From: Endozoicomonas acroporae
Lineage (GTDB): Bacteria > Pseudomonadota > Gammaproteobacteria > Pseudomonadales > Endozoicomonadaceae
Assembly (NCBI RefSeq): GCF_002864045.1
Contig: NZ_PJPV01000009.1
Coordinates: 1 to 64,000 of the forward strand
Direction of reading: 5' to 3'
DNA: 64,000 nt
The stretch's first letter is position 1. Every line of letters starts with the position of its first letter. Under the pieces are notes generated by a model. It worked only from the letters and a program-made list of their open reading frames with translations, had not been told where the DNA came from and did no database searches. Of this stretch, positions 51,912-60,687 are shown one piece after another. Both the position numbers and the translations under genes were made by a program.

Positions 51912-53603
51912 TTATAAAGAGGCCAGGTTACCAGGCTTGATCGTGAAGGAAGGGATTACTGGCTGAAAAATAGCCGACACCCGACGATTAGTCTCCTCCT
52001 GAGATGGCAGCGAGTTTCCTTTTGCTCCATGCCCTAAAGCTTGCAACTGCTCTGTTGTCGGGTAACGCAAGTTTCTCAGGTCCGTGGCGTTGACCTGGGT
52101 GTGCCCGTTAAACTGCCGAAAATATTGATCAACAATGGTGCTATTCAAAAACAGCCATAAGCCTCTGGCAAGATCCTGCGGCAACGGTTTGCCCAAGGCA
52201 TGAAAATAGTTGGTTTTATTCTCAAAGCCTACAACGTCTACGTCAGCAACAGACGGTTCATAGAGGGAGGCAACAATCCGGCGTTTTTCTTCTTTTGCTG
52301 TCAGTCGTTTGGTCAATATATAAGTGCCGTTGGGAACCATCAGTTTGGCGGTTTCACTGTTGTTAAGCAGGGCATTCGGTTTTTTTACATTGCTTATTGG
52401 CCATACGATAGAACCATTTTTTAAATGCATGGGATAAATCAGTGGCACAGTCTGCGCTTTGGGCTCCATTCTGAGGTTATCCCTGGTCCTGAAATCAACC
52501 ACTTTTCCGGTGCTGACATCAAGACCCAAATCAGATAATGAGCACGGCAAACCGCCCACCTTAACGGCGATATCGGCTTCCTGCTCTGAGGTTACAATAT
52601 GGATAAAACGGTCTGGATTATCTGAATTAACCACTTCATGGAAAGGGGTGATTCGAATAATCGGGTTTGGGTCTTCAGCACAACTGCTGGATGAAATTTC
52701 CACATCCCCCTGTGGCTCCCCCTTTACCAGGTGGAAAATCACATTTTCCTGCAGGACTTTGTCGCCTTTAAACGCTTTCGTACGGCTGTTGAATACCCGG
52801 ATTTTCTTCAGTGCGGTATCCTCTAACAGGATATCCCTGAATCCTTTAAAGTACGGGCCATTGCAGAAACTGCGAGGGGTAATGGCCACCAGTTCACCAC
52901 CAGGCTCAAGAAGCTTGATGGCAAGTGCAACAAAGGCGGAATAGAGGTTGCCGGTCTCGATGCCTACCTGCTGGAGTAACTTTCGATGGCGGCTTTTACT
53001 GCCGATCTTGAAATAAGGTGGATTAAGAATCGCCTTGTTGTAACGAATTATAGGGGTTGCATCGACATAAATCGCCTGCAGTTGATTGACAGCACTCTCA
53101 ATAAAATCGGCCGGGATAATATTGCTGTGCCACTGAATCTTTTGCTCCCCTGCAACCTCGGCAAACAGAGCCATGCTATTGTGCAAGTTATTAATCAGAA
53201 CCTTGTCGGTTTCGTAGGCGGTAGCGGTAATTTTATTGACACCGCCTTCCTGAACCACTCTTTGCAAAAAAGCAGCGGTTAGGGAGCCAACACCGGCCCC
53301 TGCGTCCAGCAATGAGATATCGCCGCTGAGATTATCAAACATGGACGCCAACAGCTCAGCTGTTGGAGCGGGTGTCATATACTGACCTTGCTCGCTCCGT
53401 TTGGCTTGATCAAGTTTCAAGGCGGCTTGTTGCCGAATATCATCAATAATGTGTAACAAGTCCCTGAAGTCTCCATGCTTTGCTGGTCGTAATGAATCTG
53501 ACAGGCTAATCGGGGCATCTGCGTTTACCAGAAAACCCAGACTGTATAAAAAAACAGTTAAAACATAATGGCAAAGCTGGCCGGAAGCAATCGGGATTTT
53601 CAT
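51912..53603 (-). CDS. N6-adenine-specific DNA methyltransferase (Eco57I/PstI-like), no visible nuclease partner
   Basis: The protein is 563 aa. Residues 70-115 carry QGQYMTPAPTAELLASMF and the SAM-binding motif I LLDAGAGVGSLTAAFL. The catalytic motif IV is NPPYFKIGSKSRHRKL, typical of gamma-class N6-adenine methyltransferases. A C-terminal half (FRTRDNLRMEPKAQTVPLIY, TNYFHALGKPLPQDLARGLW) probably recognises DNA. The first 40 residues (VLTVFLYSLGFLVNADAP) look out of place and the start may be later. I find no restriction endonuclease gene within several kilobases, so it may act as an orphan methylase or a remnant of a restriction-modification system. Confidence 0.82.
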   Translation of the reverse strand: MKIPIASGQLCHYVLTVFLYSLGFLVNADAPISLSDSLRPAKHGDFRDLLHIIDDIRQQAALKLDQAKRSEQGQYMTPAPTAELLASMFDNLSGDISLLDAGAGVGSLTAAFLQRVVQEGGVNKITATAYETDKVLINNLHNSMALFAEVAGEQKIQWHSNIIPADFIESAVNQLQAIYVDATPIIRYNKAILNPPYFKIGSKSRHRKLLQQVGIETGNLYSAFVALAIKLLEPGGELVAITPRSFCNGPYFKGFRDILLEDTALKKIRVFNSRTKAFKGDKVLQENVIFHLVKGEPQGDVEISSSSCAEDPNPIIRITPFHEVVNSDNPDRFIHIVTSEQEADIAVKVGGLPCSLSDLGLDVSTGKVVDFRTRDNLRMEPKAQTVPLIYPMHLKNGSIVWPISNVKKPNALLNNSETAKLMVPNGTYILTKRLTAKEEKRRIVASLYEPSVADVDVVGFENKTNYFHALGKPLPQDLARGLWLFLNSTIVDQYFRQFNGHTQVNATDLRNLRYPTTEQLQALGHGAKGNSLPSQEETNRRVSAIFQPVIPSFTIKPGNLASL

Positions 53604-53642
53604 TATTTAAATCATTTATCGCTTCGATAGAGGGTTGATTCT

Positions 53643-53820
53643 AGGAGCCTGTCGGACTTAAGCGTCCGTCTAGGCGACCCCGTAGCGAGGATTGCGAGAA
53701 ATTGAGGATAAAAATTTCTGCTTCTGAGGAGAATAGCGGGGCTATTTGACGAAGAAGCAGGAATTTTTAGACCAATTTATCGCAACCGCAGTAGGACAGT
53801 CTTAAGTGCGACAGGCTCCT
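53643..53820. repeat. AGGAGCCTGTC palindromic element
   Basis: The ends AGGAGCCTGTCGGACTTAAG and CTTAAGTGCGACAGGCTCCT are inverted with one mismatch. The interior pairs AAAAATTTCTGCTTCT with AGAAGCAGGAATTTTT. It is the longer relative of the element at 22304-22467. From 53821 to 54048 the sequence is AT-rich and holds no gene. Confidence 0.9.
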
Positions 53821-54048
53821 GGCGGTTTATTATATAAGTAGTTTTGAGAATTTCCCCCTGCGGAGAACTAATAGGTACTATTATTCCCAATAAACCGTCA
53901 TTTAAACGCACTCAAAGGAGTATAAAATAACTTTTTTATTCAGTAATTTATAAATTAATGATGAATTCCCTGAGCTGAAATTGAATTTTTTGGACTCACA
54001 AAACTCCAACTTTAATTAACTCAAGTTATTTAAGTCAGGGATTATCAA

Positions 54049-56436
54049 GTGGATACTAATAACCAGCTCTTACTATACAAACTGGACACACACTATTCTT
54101 CTGCTGCCCGCCGTGGCAGTGACTCTGCCCATACAGAGCAACAGACTTGCCACCGGAGAGATGAAGATCCCGGTCAAACATTTAATTTCAGAAAGAGTTT
54201 TGCGTCCACTCCCACCCGGAAAAGCCTCGACAATTACAATCCCCGGGTTGTCAGCCAAGTACACACTTTTCTCCCGGGCACTGGCAAAACTCCCGCTCTG
54301 GAACATGAAAAACTGTTCGGTATGATGATGCCAGAGATGGAAAAACCAGCACCCAGAAAGAAGAGGAAAGAGCCGGAAAGGCCTAAAGAGCTGGAAAGGC
54401 CTAAAGAACCTGAAAGCCCTAAAGAACCGGAAAGGCCTAAAGCGCCACCTTCCCGGAAGCAAGCTGATGAGATTGAAATTTCAGACTCAGAGCTGGATGA
54501 ACTGTTCGATGAAGATATAGCACTCCCTTTTATTCCTGAATTACCTGATCAGGGTTATCAGACGTTTGAAATTAAACTTTCCCAGAATTTGAGAAAAATC
54601 AGAGAGGGGAGGGGACAAAAAGCCATTCTGGAATTAAAAGAGCTATTTACTTTCAGGGCTCACGATTTTGTCTCTCCCGATAAGGAAAAAGCAGCACATC
54701 ATTTTACTGAGTTCGTACGACGCGTGTATCAGCTCGACAGACAAATGCCAGCAGGAATGAAAGCAAAGGGCGAAATCATCAGGCATGCGATCGATCAAAT
54801 GACCGAGAAATTGGCCATGCTGATGGATGATGTCAGAACTGCCTGCATATCGGAAGCCTTCAGCAACCCCACGTTTAAAGATGCTCTGGAGAAGGTTGAA
54901 TCGGATACCGATAAATCTCTTCTTCGCAGGTTACAGACACTTTCCGCTTTTAACTTCATGAGCAATGAAGTAAACGCACTGGTAAGAGACTCTGGAGTTT
55001 CTATCCCTTCTGCTCCAGATGGCAGAGACCCGGGCTCTGATTCTGGTGTCAATCAGCCAGACTCAAACAATGATGGCCAAAAAGAGTCTGTAGCCGACGC
55101 TCTTGACCAACCACTGCCAGGTAATAAAAAACACAAAAAGCAGGACAGCACAGAAACTGCCAGTAAACACACAACCTCTCTGCTTTCAGAAGTGGAAAGA
55201 AAGCGCCGCGAAGCCATAGATAAAGAAATGGAGGAGGTAGACAGAACACTTGAAGAGGGGGGGAAATTCCTTGAACAGTCCAAAAAGAACAAAGAAGAAG
55301 AGGCAAAGCCAGAGCCAGTGATGTCGAAACCATCTACTCCACAGCCTGCAGCAAAACCTGTCACCAGCAAACCACCTGTTGCCAGGGAAACACCAAAGCC
55401 TGTCACTGTCACCAAAACCTACCCATCAATCGCCGACATCCGCAAGCTTAAGGGGGATATGGCTATTGCAGATGCGGTGCTGAAGTTTGTAGAAAACTGT
55501 CAAAGCGAGCCTGAAAGAAAAGAGCTGGATCAATTTCTGGAAGAGCGCTGTGCAGAAAAATCAAAAGCCATTGTCAGTGATCTTAACCGGGTCAAACAGC
55601 AGGCAATGAAACCCAGCGAATGCGTCCACAAGTTTTCAGAAACCGTAGGCTACCGCCAGATTGCCGAAAAGATTGCTCCACCCTCGGCAAGAAAACTCTC
55701 TGAAATAGCAGACAATAAAAAAGTGCCTGGCAACGGCAGCAATATTGATGGAACAATGCTGCACCTGCTGAAACAATCAGTGGTCTTTCCAAAAAGCTGG
55801 GATGTCAAAGGGGATCCGGCAAAATGGACTCGCGAGGAATTTTTGGCTGAGTTTGACAAAGGAGCCTCCAGACACTCAGAGAGTCAGCGCCAATGTGTCC
55901 GGAAATACGCCGATGATATATTACGACTCTTTAAGCTGAAGCAATATCCATTCGGCTGGGGGTATGACAAGGAACGCAAAGCATCTCCTGCTGATCAGGA
56001 ATTCGAGCTTATGGCAAAGGCGATGTACGACGATTTCATTGGCAGGCCCTTATTTGATTACAGAGACTGCAAGCGGCTGGAACTATTCACAGCTCAGCAA
56101 AGACACACATTTCTGGAGACACTTTTTGGCTCAGAAGTTATATCCACACTTAAACAGATCGTTGAAGGAGCCGGGACAAACACAAAACGACCACCAACCA
56201 GCGTTGAAAGAGCCAGGGCCGAGCACATCAAAAGCATGGTCATTGCCTTGTTCCATGACAAGCCGACAGGTGGCTATTATCTTGTGGTTGGCAGAAGTGA
56301 TCAGAGGCAGGCCTTCCCTGTTAAGGTGAGAAATCCACTGGCTCTTGACTGCTTTAATCAGGAGAAAGGGAGTAACTGCATATATAAGGCAATGGGATTA
56401 CCTGCGATTTCGGACAACTGGAATGCGGTCAGATAA
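54049..56436 (+). CDS. Large protein of unknown family with charged repeats
   Basis: The protein is 795 aa. It has no signal peptide or membrane segment. Around residues 105-140 four 18-bp units encode EPERPK-type repeats (RPKELERPKEPESPKEPERP). A long disordered, charged middle (residues about 320-470) includes REAIDKEMEEVDRTLEEGGK and PQPAAKPVTSKPPVARETPK. The last 330 residues look globular (AIADAVLKFVENCQSEPERK, SVVFPKSWDVKGDPAKWTRE, YLVVGRSDQRQAFPVKVRNP). I do not recognise the family. It resembles secreted effectors in layout, which is inference only. Confidence 0.65.
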   Translation: MDTNNQLLLYKLDTHYSSAARRGSDSAHTEQQTCHRRDEDPGQTFNFRKSFASTPTRKSLDNYNPRVVSQVHTFLPGTGKTPALEHEKLFGMMMPEMEKPAPRKKRKEPERPKELERPKEPESPKEPERPKAPPSRKQADEIEISDSELDELFDEDIALPFIPELPDQGYQTFEIKLSQNLRKIREGRGQKAILELKELFTFRAHDFVSPDKEKAAHHFTEFVRRVYQLDRQMPAGMKAKGEIIRHAIDQMTEKLAMLMDDVRTACISEAFSNPTFKDALEKVESDTDKSLLRRLQTLSAFNFMSNEVNALVRDSGVSIPSAPDGRDPGSDSGVNQPDSNNDGQKESVADALDQPLPGNKKHKKQDSTETASKHTTSLLSEVERKRREAIDKEMEEVDRTLEEGGKFLEQSKKNKEEEAKPEPVMSKPSTPQPAAKPVTSKPPVARETPKPVTVTKTYPSIADIRKLKGDMAIADAVLKFVENCQSEPERKELDQFLEERCAEKSKAIVSDLNRVKQQAMKPSECVHKFSETVGYRQIAEKIAPPSARKLSEIADNKKVPGNGSNIDGTMLHLLKQSVVFPKSWDVKGDPAKWTREEFLAEFDKGASRHSESQRQCVRKYADDILRLFKLKQYPFGWGYDKERKASPADQEFELMAKAMYDDFIGRPLFDYRDCKRLELFTAQQRHTFLETLFGSEVISTLKQIVEGAGTNTKRPPTSVERARAEHIKSMVIALFHDKPTGGYYLVVGRSDQRQAFPVKVRNPLALDCFNQEKGSNCIYKAMGLPAISDNWNAVR

Positions 56437-56603
56437 GTGAGTCAAATCTGCTGGCTGAAATAAAACAGTTTGTGAGGGAATGGTTAAGAGGTAACAGGGA
56501 ATTGGACTATTAACTGTGTAGCAGCCAGGAAATTTCGTAAATGGAACTTTTTTGTAAACTTAGGATCAAAAATCATAGGTAAATAAAATTTAATGACGAT
56601 CTT

Positions 56604-57299
56604 ATGCTAACCAATATTTCAAATAATCAAACAGAATTATTGCCCAAAGCTCCACCGCAATCAGCAAACTCAACAGAAGACCAACAGCGACAACCTGGCA
56701 ATTTCAACTATGTGCCAGTTGAGGCGATTCAAACTAAAGCAAATGAACTGGCTCAGCCTGACGAACTCCAACTGGAACAGACATGCCATAATACCAACAA
56801 ATCTATTGATCAAAGGGCTATCGAAGATTTACAGCGCCCAATTCAATTCAAGAATATGGAAGCAATAGTAAATCCTGATAAATATAAGAATTTTATATCA
56901 ATTTACAACTCAGGCATATTTGAACATTCTTATACACGTTATGAATATGACCACCGCTCAGGGTTTAATTATGAGCCAAAGCAAGTAAATATAAAAAATC
57001 TCTATGCAATTATGAATCTGAGTAACACAACCCTTAAATACAGTGATAAAGTATACCCTTTGCTCACAGGGTTATTTGAAAATGGGCATGTATTTCTTAT
57101 GGCACCTCGTAAAGCCTGTAATATTGTAGAAGATCCAAATAATCCCAACAATGTTTTATTTAAAGGAGATCCATCTGCTTTAAGAGTTGATGCCATTTAT
57201 TCGGGGAGGACTTTTCAGGAAGTAGAGAACCTAATAAAGATAGTTCATGATAATACTCCACTATCAAACCACATCTCTCATATTCTTGAGTATGAATAG
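56604..57299 (+). CDS. Protein of unknown function, AT-rich gene
   Basis: The protein is 231 aa. The gene is markedly more AT-rich than the core genes, suggesting transfer. The first 70 residues are polar and Gln-rich (PKAPPQSANSTEDQQRQPGN). The remainder appears folded (YKNFISIYNSGIFEHSYTRY, SDKVYPLLTGLFENGHVFLM). No family was recognised and there is no signal peptide. It is convergent with the following minus-strand gene. Confidence 0.6.
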   Translation: MLTNISNNQTELLPKAPPQSANSTEDQQRQPGNFNYVPVEAIQTKANELAQPDELQLEQTCHNTNKSIDQRAIEDLQRPIQFKNMEAIVNPDKYKNFISIYNSGIFEHSYTRYEYDHRSGFNYEPKQVNIKNLYAIMNLSNTTLKYSDKVYPLLTGLFENGHVFLMAPRKACNIVEDPNNPNNVLFKGDPSALRVDAIYSGRTFQEVENLIKIVHDNTPLSNHISHILEYE

Positions 57300-57344
57300 C
57301 AAGTAAGGCGCTTTAAAGTTCCTGCGCCGCACTTGAACCAAACG

Positions 57345-58136
57345 TTATGCCTCCTGTTGACAGATAGTGCCTCTTTCGCAATCAAATATGACTACTGGAA
57401 GTTTCAAGCCTAATATCTGCTCCGATTTTTTTCTAAATTCTAACCCATCGTGAATTATTTGATTTTTTTCATCATAAAGTTTGTCATGTCGATTAAAGGT
57501 AATTAATATGGCCATTACTGACTCAGTGGTGTATTCGCAAACAACTTCATTATGATTAAACCTACTTTCAATTAAATGAGCATTTTCTACCATATAATCT
57601 TTTAGCTGTCTGGTGGTTTGAAATAGTTTTTTATTTTCAATATTACAACTCAAAGCAAAGCTACCAGCACAGCCCGGATTAATAATTTTACCTCTCCGAA
57701 TAGATATGTTTTCGTAGGCTTTTTTTGTATAATCCCATTGCAGAAAATGACCCTGACTATCAACAGGTATTGAACCAACATCACTGTCGGCAATGACATG
57801 AAGTTTCGCCTTGTCTGCATCAATGAGAAAACCAATATTTCGATATAGTTTTTGTTTTGGGCAAGGGGCCAAAAGTGAGGTCGCAGCGCACTTCACGACC
57901 TTATCTTCCGAGGTAAGTTGAACAAACTCCTGCTCTAATCTGACAGAATCCACATGGGTCGAAGAATTAACAAGCATTTTTGCCAGTAATTTTCCACCAC
58001 GTAACTTTTCATTAAGTAAAGTATTTAAATCTGAAATAGAAGAAGTAGGGGTTACTGCTTCTTTTTCAGTTCTTGATAAAAAAGTTGTTGGATCGGTCCT
58101 TTGTTTTTGAATTATTTGGTTTAAACTTGGGTTCAT
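57345..58136 (-). CDS. Protein of unknown function
   Basis: The protein is 263 aa, also AT-rich. The N-terminus is polar (MNPSLNQIIQKQRTDPTTFL). The body has beta-rich segments, e.g. LYRNIGFLIDADKAKLHVIA, HFLQWDYTKKAYENISIRRG and VCEYTTESVMAILITFNRHD, and several Cys residues (CAATSLLAPCPKQ, NPGCAGSFALSC). No motif identifies a family. It starts back to back with the next plus-strand gene, 36 bp apart, so both could share a promoter region. Confidence 0.6.
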   Translation of the reverse strand: MNPSLNQIIQKQRTDPTTFLSRTEKEAVTPTSSISDLNTLLNEKLRGGKLLAKMLVNSSTHVDSVRLEQEFVQLTSEDKVVKCAATSLLAPCPKQKLYRNIGFLIDADKAKLHVIADSDVGSIPVDSQGHFLQWDYTKKAYENISIRRGKIINPGCAGSFALSCNIENKKLFQTTRQLKDYMVENAHLIESRFNHNEVVCEYTTESVMAILITFNRHDKLYDEKNQIIHDGLEFRKKSEQILGLKLPVVIFDCERGTICQQEA

Positions 58137-58172
58137 ATAGTTTTAGTCCTAGATTCGATTAGAGGTTCATAA

Positions 58173-58562
58173 ATGCTAACGCTTTCTGCTGCCAACAATT
58201 CCGTGCCAACTATACCATCACGGAATCCGGAGCCTCTCTCGATATTTTCACAGTTGAGGAAGGTTGGATCAAAAGCCAATCTCTCACTTCAAGCTGGATT
58301 AGTCGCATCCTTTGCCTGTGATGAAATTCGCCGGAAGCATGAATTGCCTGCCAAGAACTTTGCTTTCGATAACCTGCCTGATGGTCAACGTCTTGAATAC
58401 TTTAAACTCAACGATTTTGGCATTACTGCCCAGGATGTGTTAATCCCGATAGTCATATTTTCTGCCAGTGTTGGCCCGTACAAAATGTACGAAATTTGCA
58501 AATATTTACACGACAGGGCATGCAGATTTTATGATGCTGCAATTCGACAATTGTCTCAGTAA
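58173..58562 (+). CDS. Small protein of unknown function
   Basis: The protein is 129 aa. The N-terminal part is polar; residues 30-60 form a likely helix (ANLSLQAGLVASFACDEIRR). No family recognised. Its last 37 codons overlap, on the opposite strand, the decayed vapC gene, so the C-terminus may be a product of the rearrangement that destroyed vapC. Confidence is moderate. Confidence 0.45.
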   Translation: MLTLSAANNSVPTIPSRNPEPLSIFSQLRKVGSKANLSLQAGLVASFACDEIRRKHELPAKNFAFDNLPDGQRLEYFKLNDFGITAQDVLIPIVIFSASVGPYKMYEICKYLHDRACRFYDAAIRQLSQ

Positions 58563-58695
58563 TGGTCTCAATATCCCCCATGCCATAGGGTTTGTCGCTG
58601 TGGTCGGCTCCGGCGCTGAATACCCAGCACTTTCTGTCTGGCAACTTCATGCCATTGAAATAGTCAATCCAGACCGATGAATCCACCATCATCAT
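58453..58695 (-). pseudogene. Truncated VapC-type PIN toxin
   Basis: The frame starts MMMVDSSVWIDYFNGMKLP, the N-terminal PIN-domain motif with its first catalytic Asp, as in VapC toxins. After about 20 residues similarity fades, and the frame ends after 80 codons, where VapC normally has about 130 and two further acidic sites. The ATG overlaps the vapB stop (ATGA), as in normal vapBC operons. Confidence 0.6.
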
Positions 58696-58884
58696 TTGTC
58701 GGTTCTCATCTCATCCAGATCACCTTCCCAGTTCAGCTTGCCACGATACCTCTGATTTTTTCCTGCTTTTCAGCTGTATCAGTGCTTTCAGCCCCGCCTC
58801 TACCGCTTCTTTCTTGGTCGTCAGTCCGCTGGCATTTAACGCTTCCTGCATCAGTTCATCATCAATAACAATATTTTTTCTCAT
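58692..58884 (-). pseudogene. Frameshifted VapB-type antitoxin
   Basis: The start MRKNIVIDDELMQEALNASG with TTKKEAVEAGLKALIQLK is a VapB-like ribbon-helix-helix domain. The conserved toxin-binding tail RYRGKLNWEGDLDEMRTDK is in another frame. The span of 193 bp is not a multiple of three; one extra A in the CTGAAAAGC run would explain it. Removing it restores a 63-aa protein. The change may be real or a sequencing error. Confidence 0.75.
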
Positions 58885-59003
58885 GAATCACCAGTGTGTA
58901 TAAATATTTCTATTTGTGTGTATTGAGCCAGTCCGACTCACACCAAAGAAATCCAGTTGGACACTTTCTGGACGATTAGACAAACCTACCTTCTGTCCAG
59001 GCA

Positions 59004-59040
59004 TAAAAAAAACCTCGTAGATCAACAACCCACGAGGTTT
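59004..59040 (-). terminator. Terminator of tmRNA
   Basis: On the minus strand AAACCTCGTGGG, loop, and CTACGAGGTTTTTTT form a strong stem with a T-tract, six bases past the tmRNA CCA end. Confidence 0.92.
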
Positions 59041-59045
59041 GTATG

Positions 59046-59411
59046 TGGTGGAGGCGGCGGGGCTTGAACCCGCGTCCGCCAGCTCTACGCCTTCGGCTCT
59101 ACATGCTTAGTTTCCGTTATTAAGTTAACGCAGAACGACCCAACGGTCAGGGTGACACTGCGCGATCCTGTGGATTTAACCCACCGGCTCCAGGAAGACC
59201 GATGTGGCGATTCTATTTTCGGTAACGATCAATTTCCACCCAACAGACAAGACAGAGTGATCGGGAGAAAGCTGTTATTAGGCAGCCATTGCTCCGTTGA
59301 AGCTATTATCGTTAGCAACTACACGTTTGTAGCGTTTTGATTTACGAGAGCCGCTACGCCCTCGACATGCACCTTGGGTTTCGTAACCGTCGTCGAATCC
59401 TGATCGCCCCC
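59046..59411 (-). ncRNA. ssrA: Transfer-messenger RNA (tmRNA)
   Basis: The RNA is about 366 nt. The 5-prime end is GGGGGCGATCAGGATTCGAC and the 3-prime end is CCCCGCCGCCTCCACCA, pairing as the tRNA-like acceptor stem. The tag frame runs GCTAACGATAATAGCTTC, giving ANDNSFNGAMAA then a stop codon; the AA end is typical for ClpXP recognition. It rescues ribosomes stalled on broken mRNA together with SmpB, whose gene is next. The T-arm sequence GGTTCAAGCCCCGCCG is present. Confidence 0.96.
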
Positions 59412-59696
59412 AGTAACAAAACTATGTCGTATTTATGCCAAAAGTGGATAGCAAATGCAACTGCGTTTAGTACATAAGTATTTTTACACTGTAAAAAATA
59501 CCATTGTCGTTAAATTTTTCTGAGAAAGACTTTAAGCGCCTTCTGTATGAGGTACTGAGCCGGGAAACCGATCGCCAGCTGTTTTTATTCACTGCACAGG
59601 CACTGCTCAAGAACAAGTCCCGAATTCAATAGCCAGGTGAATTGCATTAAGAAAAAGGAGTAAGCGGCACACAGTGAAACCGTGTGCCGGGGGTTA

Positions 59697-60176
59697 TCAG
59701 CCGCGGTGCATAACCCGCTGCTTTTCAATATTCCACTCACGCTCTTTGGTGGCTGCACGCTTATCAAACTCTTTTTTACCCCGGGCAAGGGCGATCTGGC
59801 ATTTGATCAGATGGCCTTTCCAGTAGAGTTTGGTGGCGATGCAGGCGTGGCCTTTTTGCTGGGTTACCGAGAACAGGTTGGCCAGTTCTCTACGGTGCAG
59901 CAGCAGTTTACGGTCACGCAGAGGGTCTGCCACAACATGGGTGGATGCGGTGATCAGCGGTGTGATCTGGGCACCAATCAACCAGGCTTCGCCATCTTTG
60001 AGCAGGACGTAACTGTCCACCAGCTGGACTTTGCCCTGCCGGAGGCTTTTCACTTCCCAACCGGCGAGGGAAATGCCTGCTTCGAAAGTCTCGTCGATAT
60101 GAAAATCGTGACGGGCTTTCTTGTTGACGACGATGGATGAGTCGCCCTGTTTGCCTTTCTTTGAACTTTTTGCCAT
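59697..60176 (-). CDS. smpB: SsrA-binding protein SmpB
   Basis: The protein is 159 aa (E. coli 160). It binds the tRNA-like domain of tmRNA and brings it to the ribosome. Blocks are [40 protein letters not shown] and [20 protein letters not shown]-type sequence, and the C-terminal [20 protein letters not shown] tail that inserts into the decoding centre. The ATG at 60176 opens MAKSSKKGK. It is on the same strand as ssrA, 285 bp upstream of its start; the intervening 59412-59696 holds no other gene. Confidence 0.97.
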   Translation of the reverse strand: MAKSSKKGKQGDSSIVVNKKARHDFHIDETFEAGISLAGWEVKSLRQGKVQLVDSYVLLKDGEAWLIGAQITPLITASTHVVADPLRDRKLLLHRRELANLFSVTQQKGHACIATKLYWKGHLIKCQIALARGKKEFDKRAATKEREWNIEKQRVMHRG

Positions 60177-60687
60177 GGCGCGGATTATAGGAGCAGCTAA
60201 ATGTAAAGTCACTAATTCTGCGGGATCCGGACGGGTTTCGACAATAGCGCCGGATCAACGAAGGTTTAGCATAGTGAATATTTTTGCATTTAATAACCTT
60301 AATATTTAAAAAACTCTATTTTAACCAATTAGACGGAAAAAACGGTTGAGATGAAGTGCCTGACCGGTACAATAGCGACCAACCTGTGTGATCTTCTCCG
60401 CTCTTCCATCAGCATGCTGTTTCATCTGAGGTAGTCTTTATCGCTGATTGTTCGGTTTGGAGGTTTACCGGGATTGTGTTGTTCCCGTGAAAATCTCGCG
60501 TGGCAATTGTTCAAGAAGCAAGAAGCCGTCTGAAATGCAGCGTTGCTGTTCTGGTTTTTGACAACCGGTCTTATTGATAAAGATGGTCGCAGCTGTATCT
60601 TATCCATAAGAATTATTCTGTGTTGTTAGACCTCACCTGCCTTTCAAACAGCCTCGGAGTAAAATAATTCGACTCATTGGGGAACTC
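60177..60687. other. Intergenic region between smpB and the NSS transporter
   Basis: About 510 bp hold no recognised gene. It must contain divergent promoters. No palindromic element of the families seen elsewhere is present. A 61-codon frame on the minus strand (60422-60607) has no supporting signal. Confidence 0.4.
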
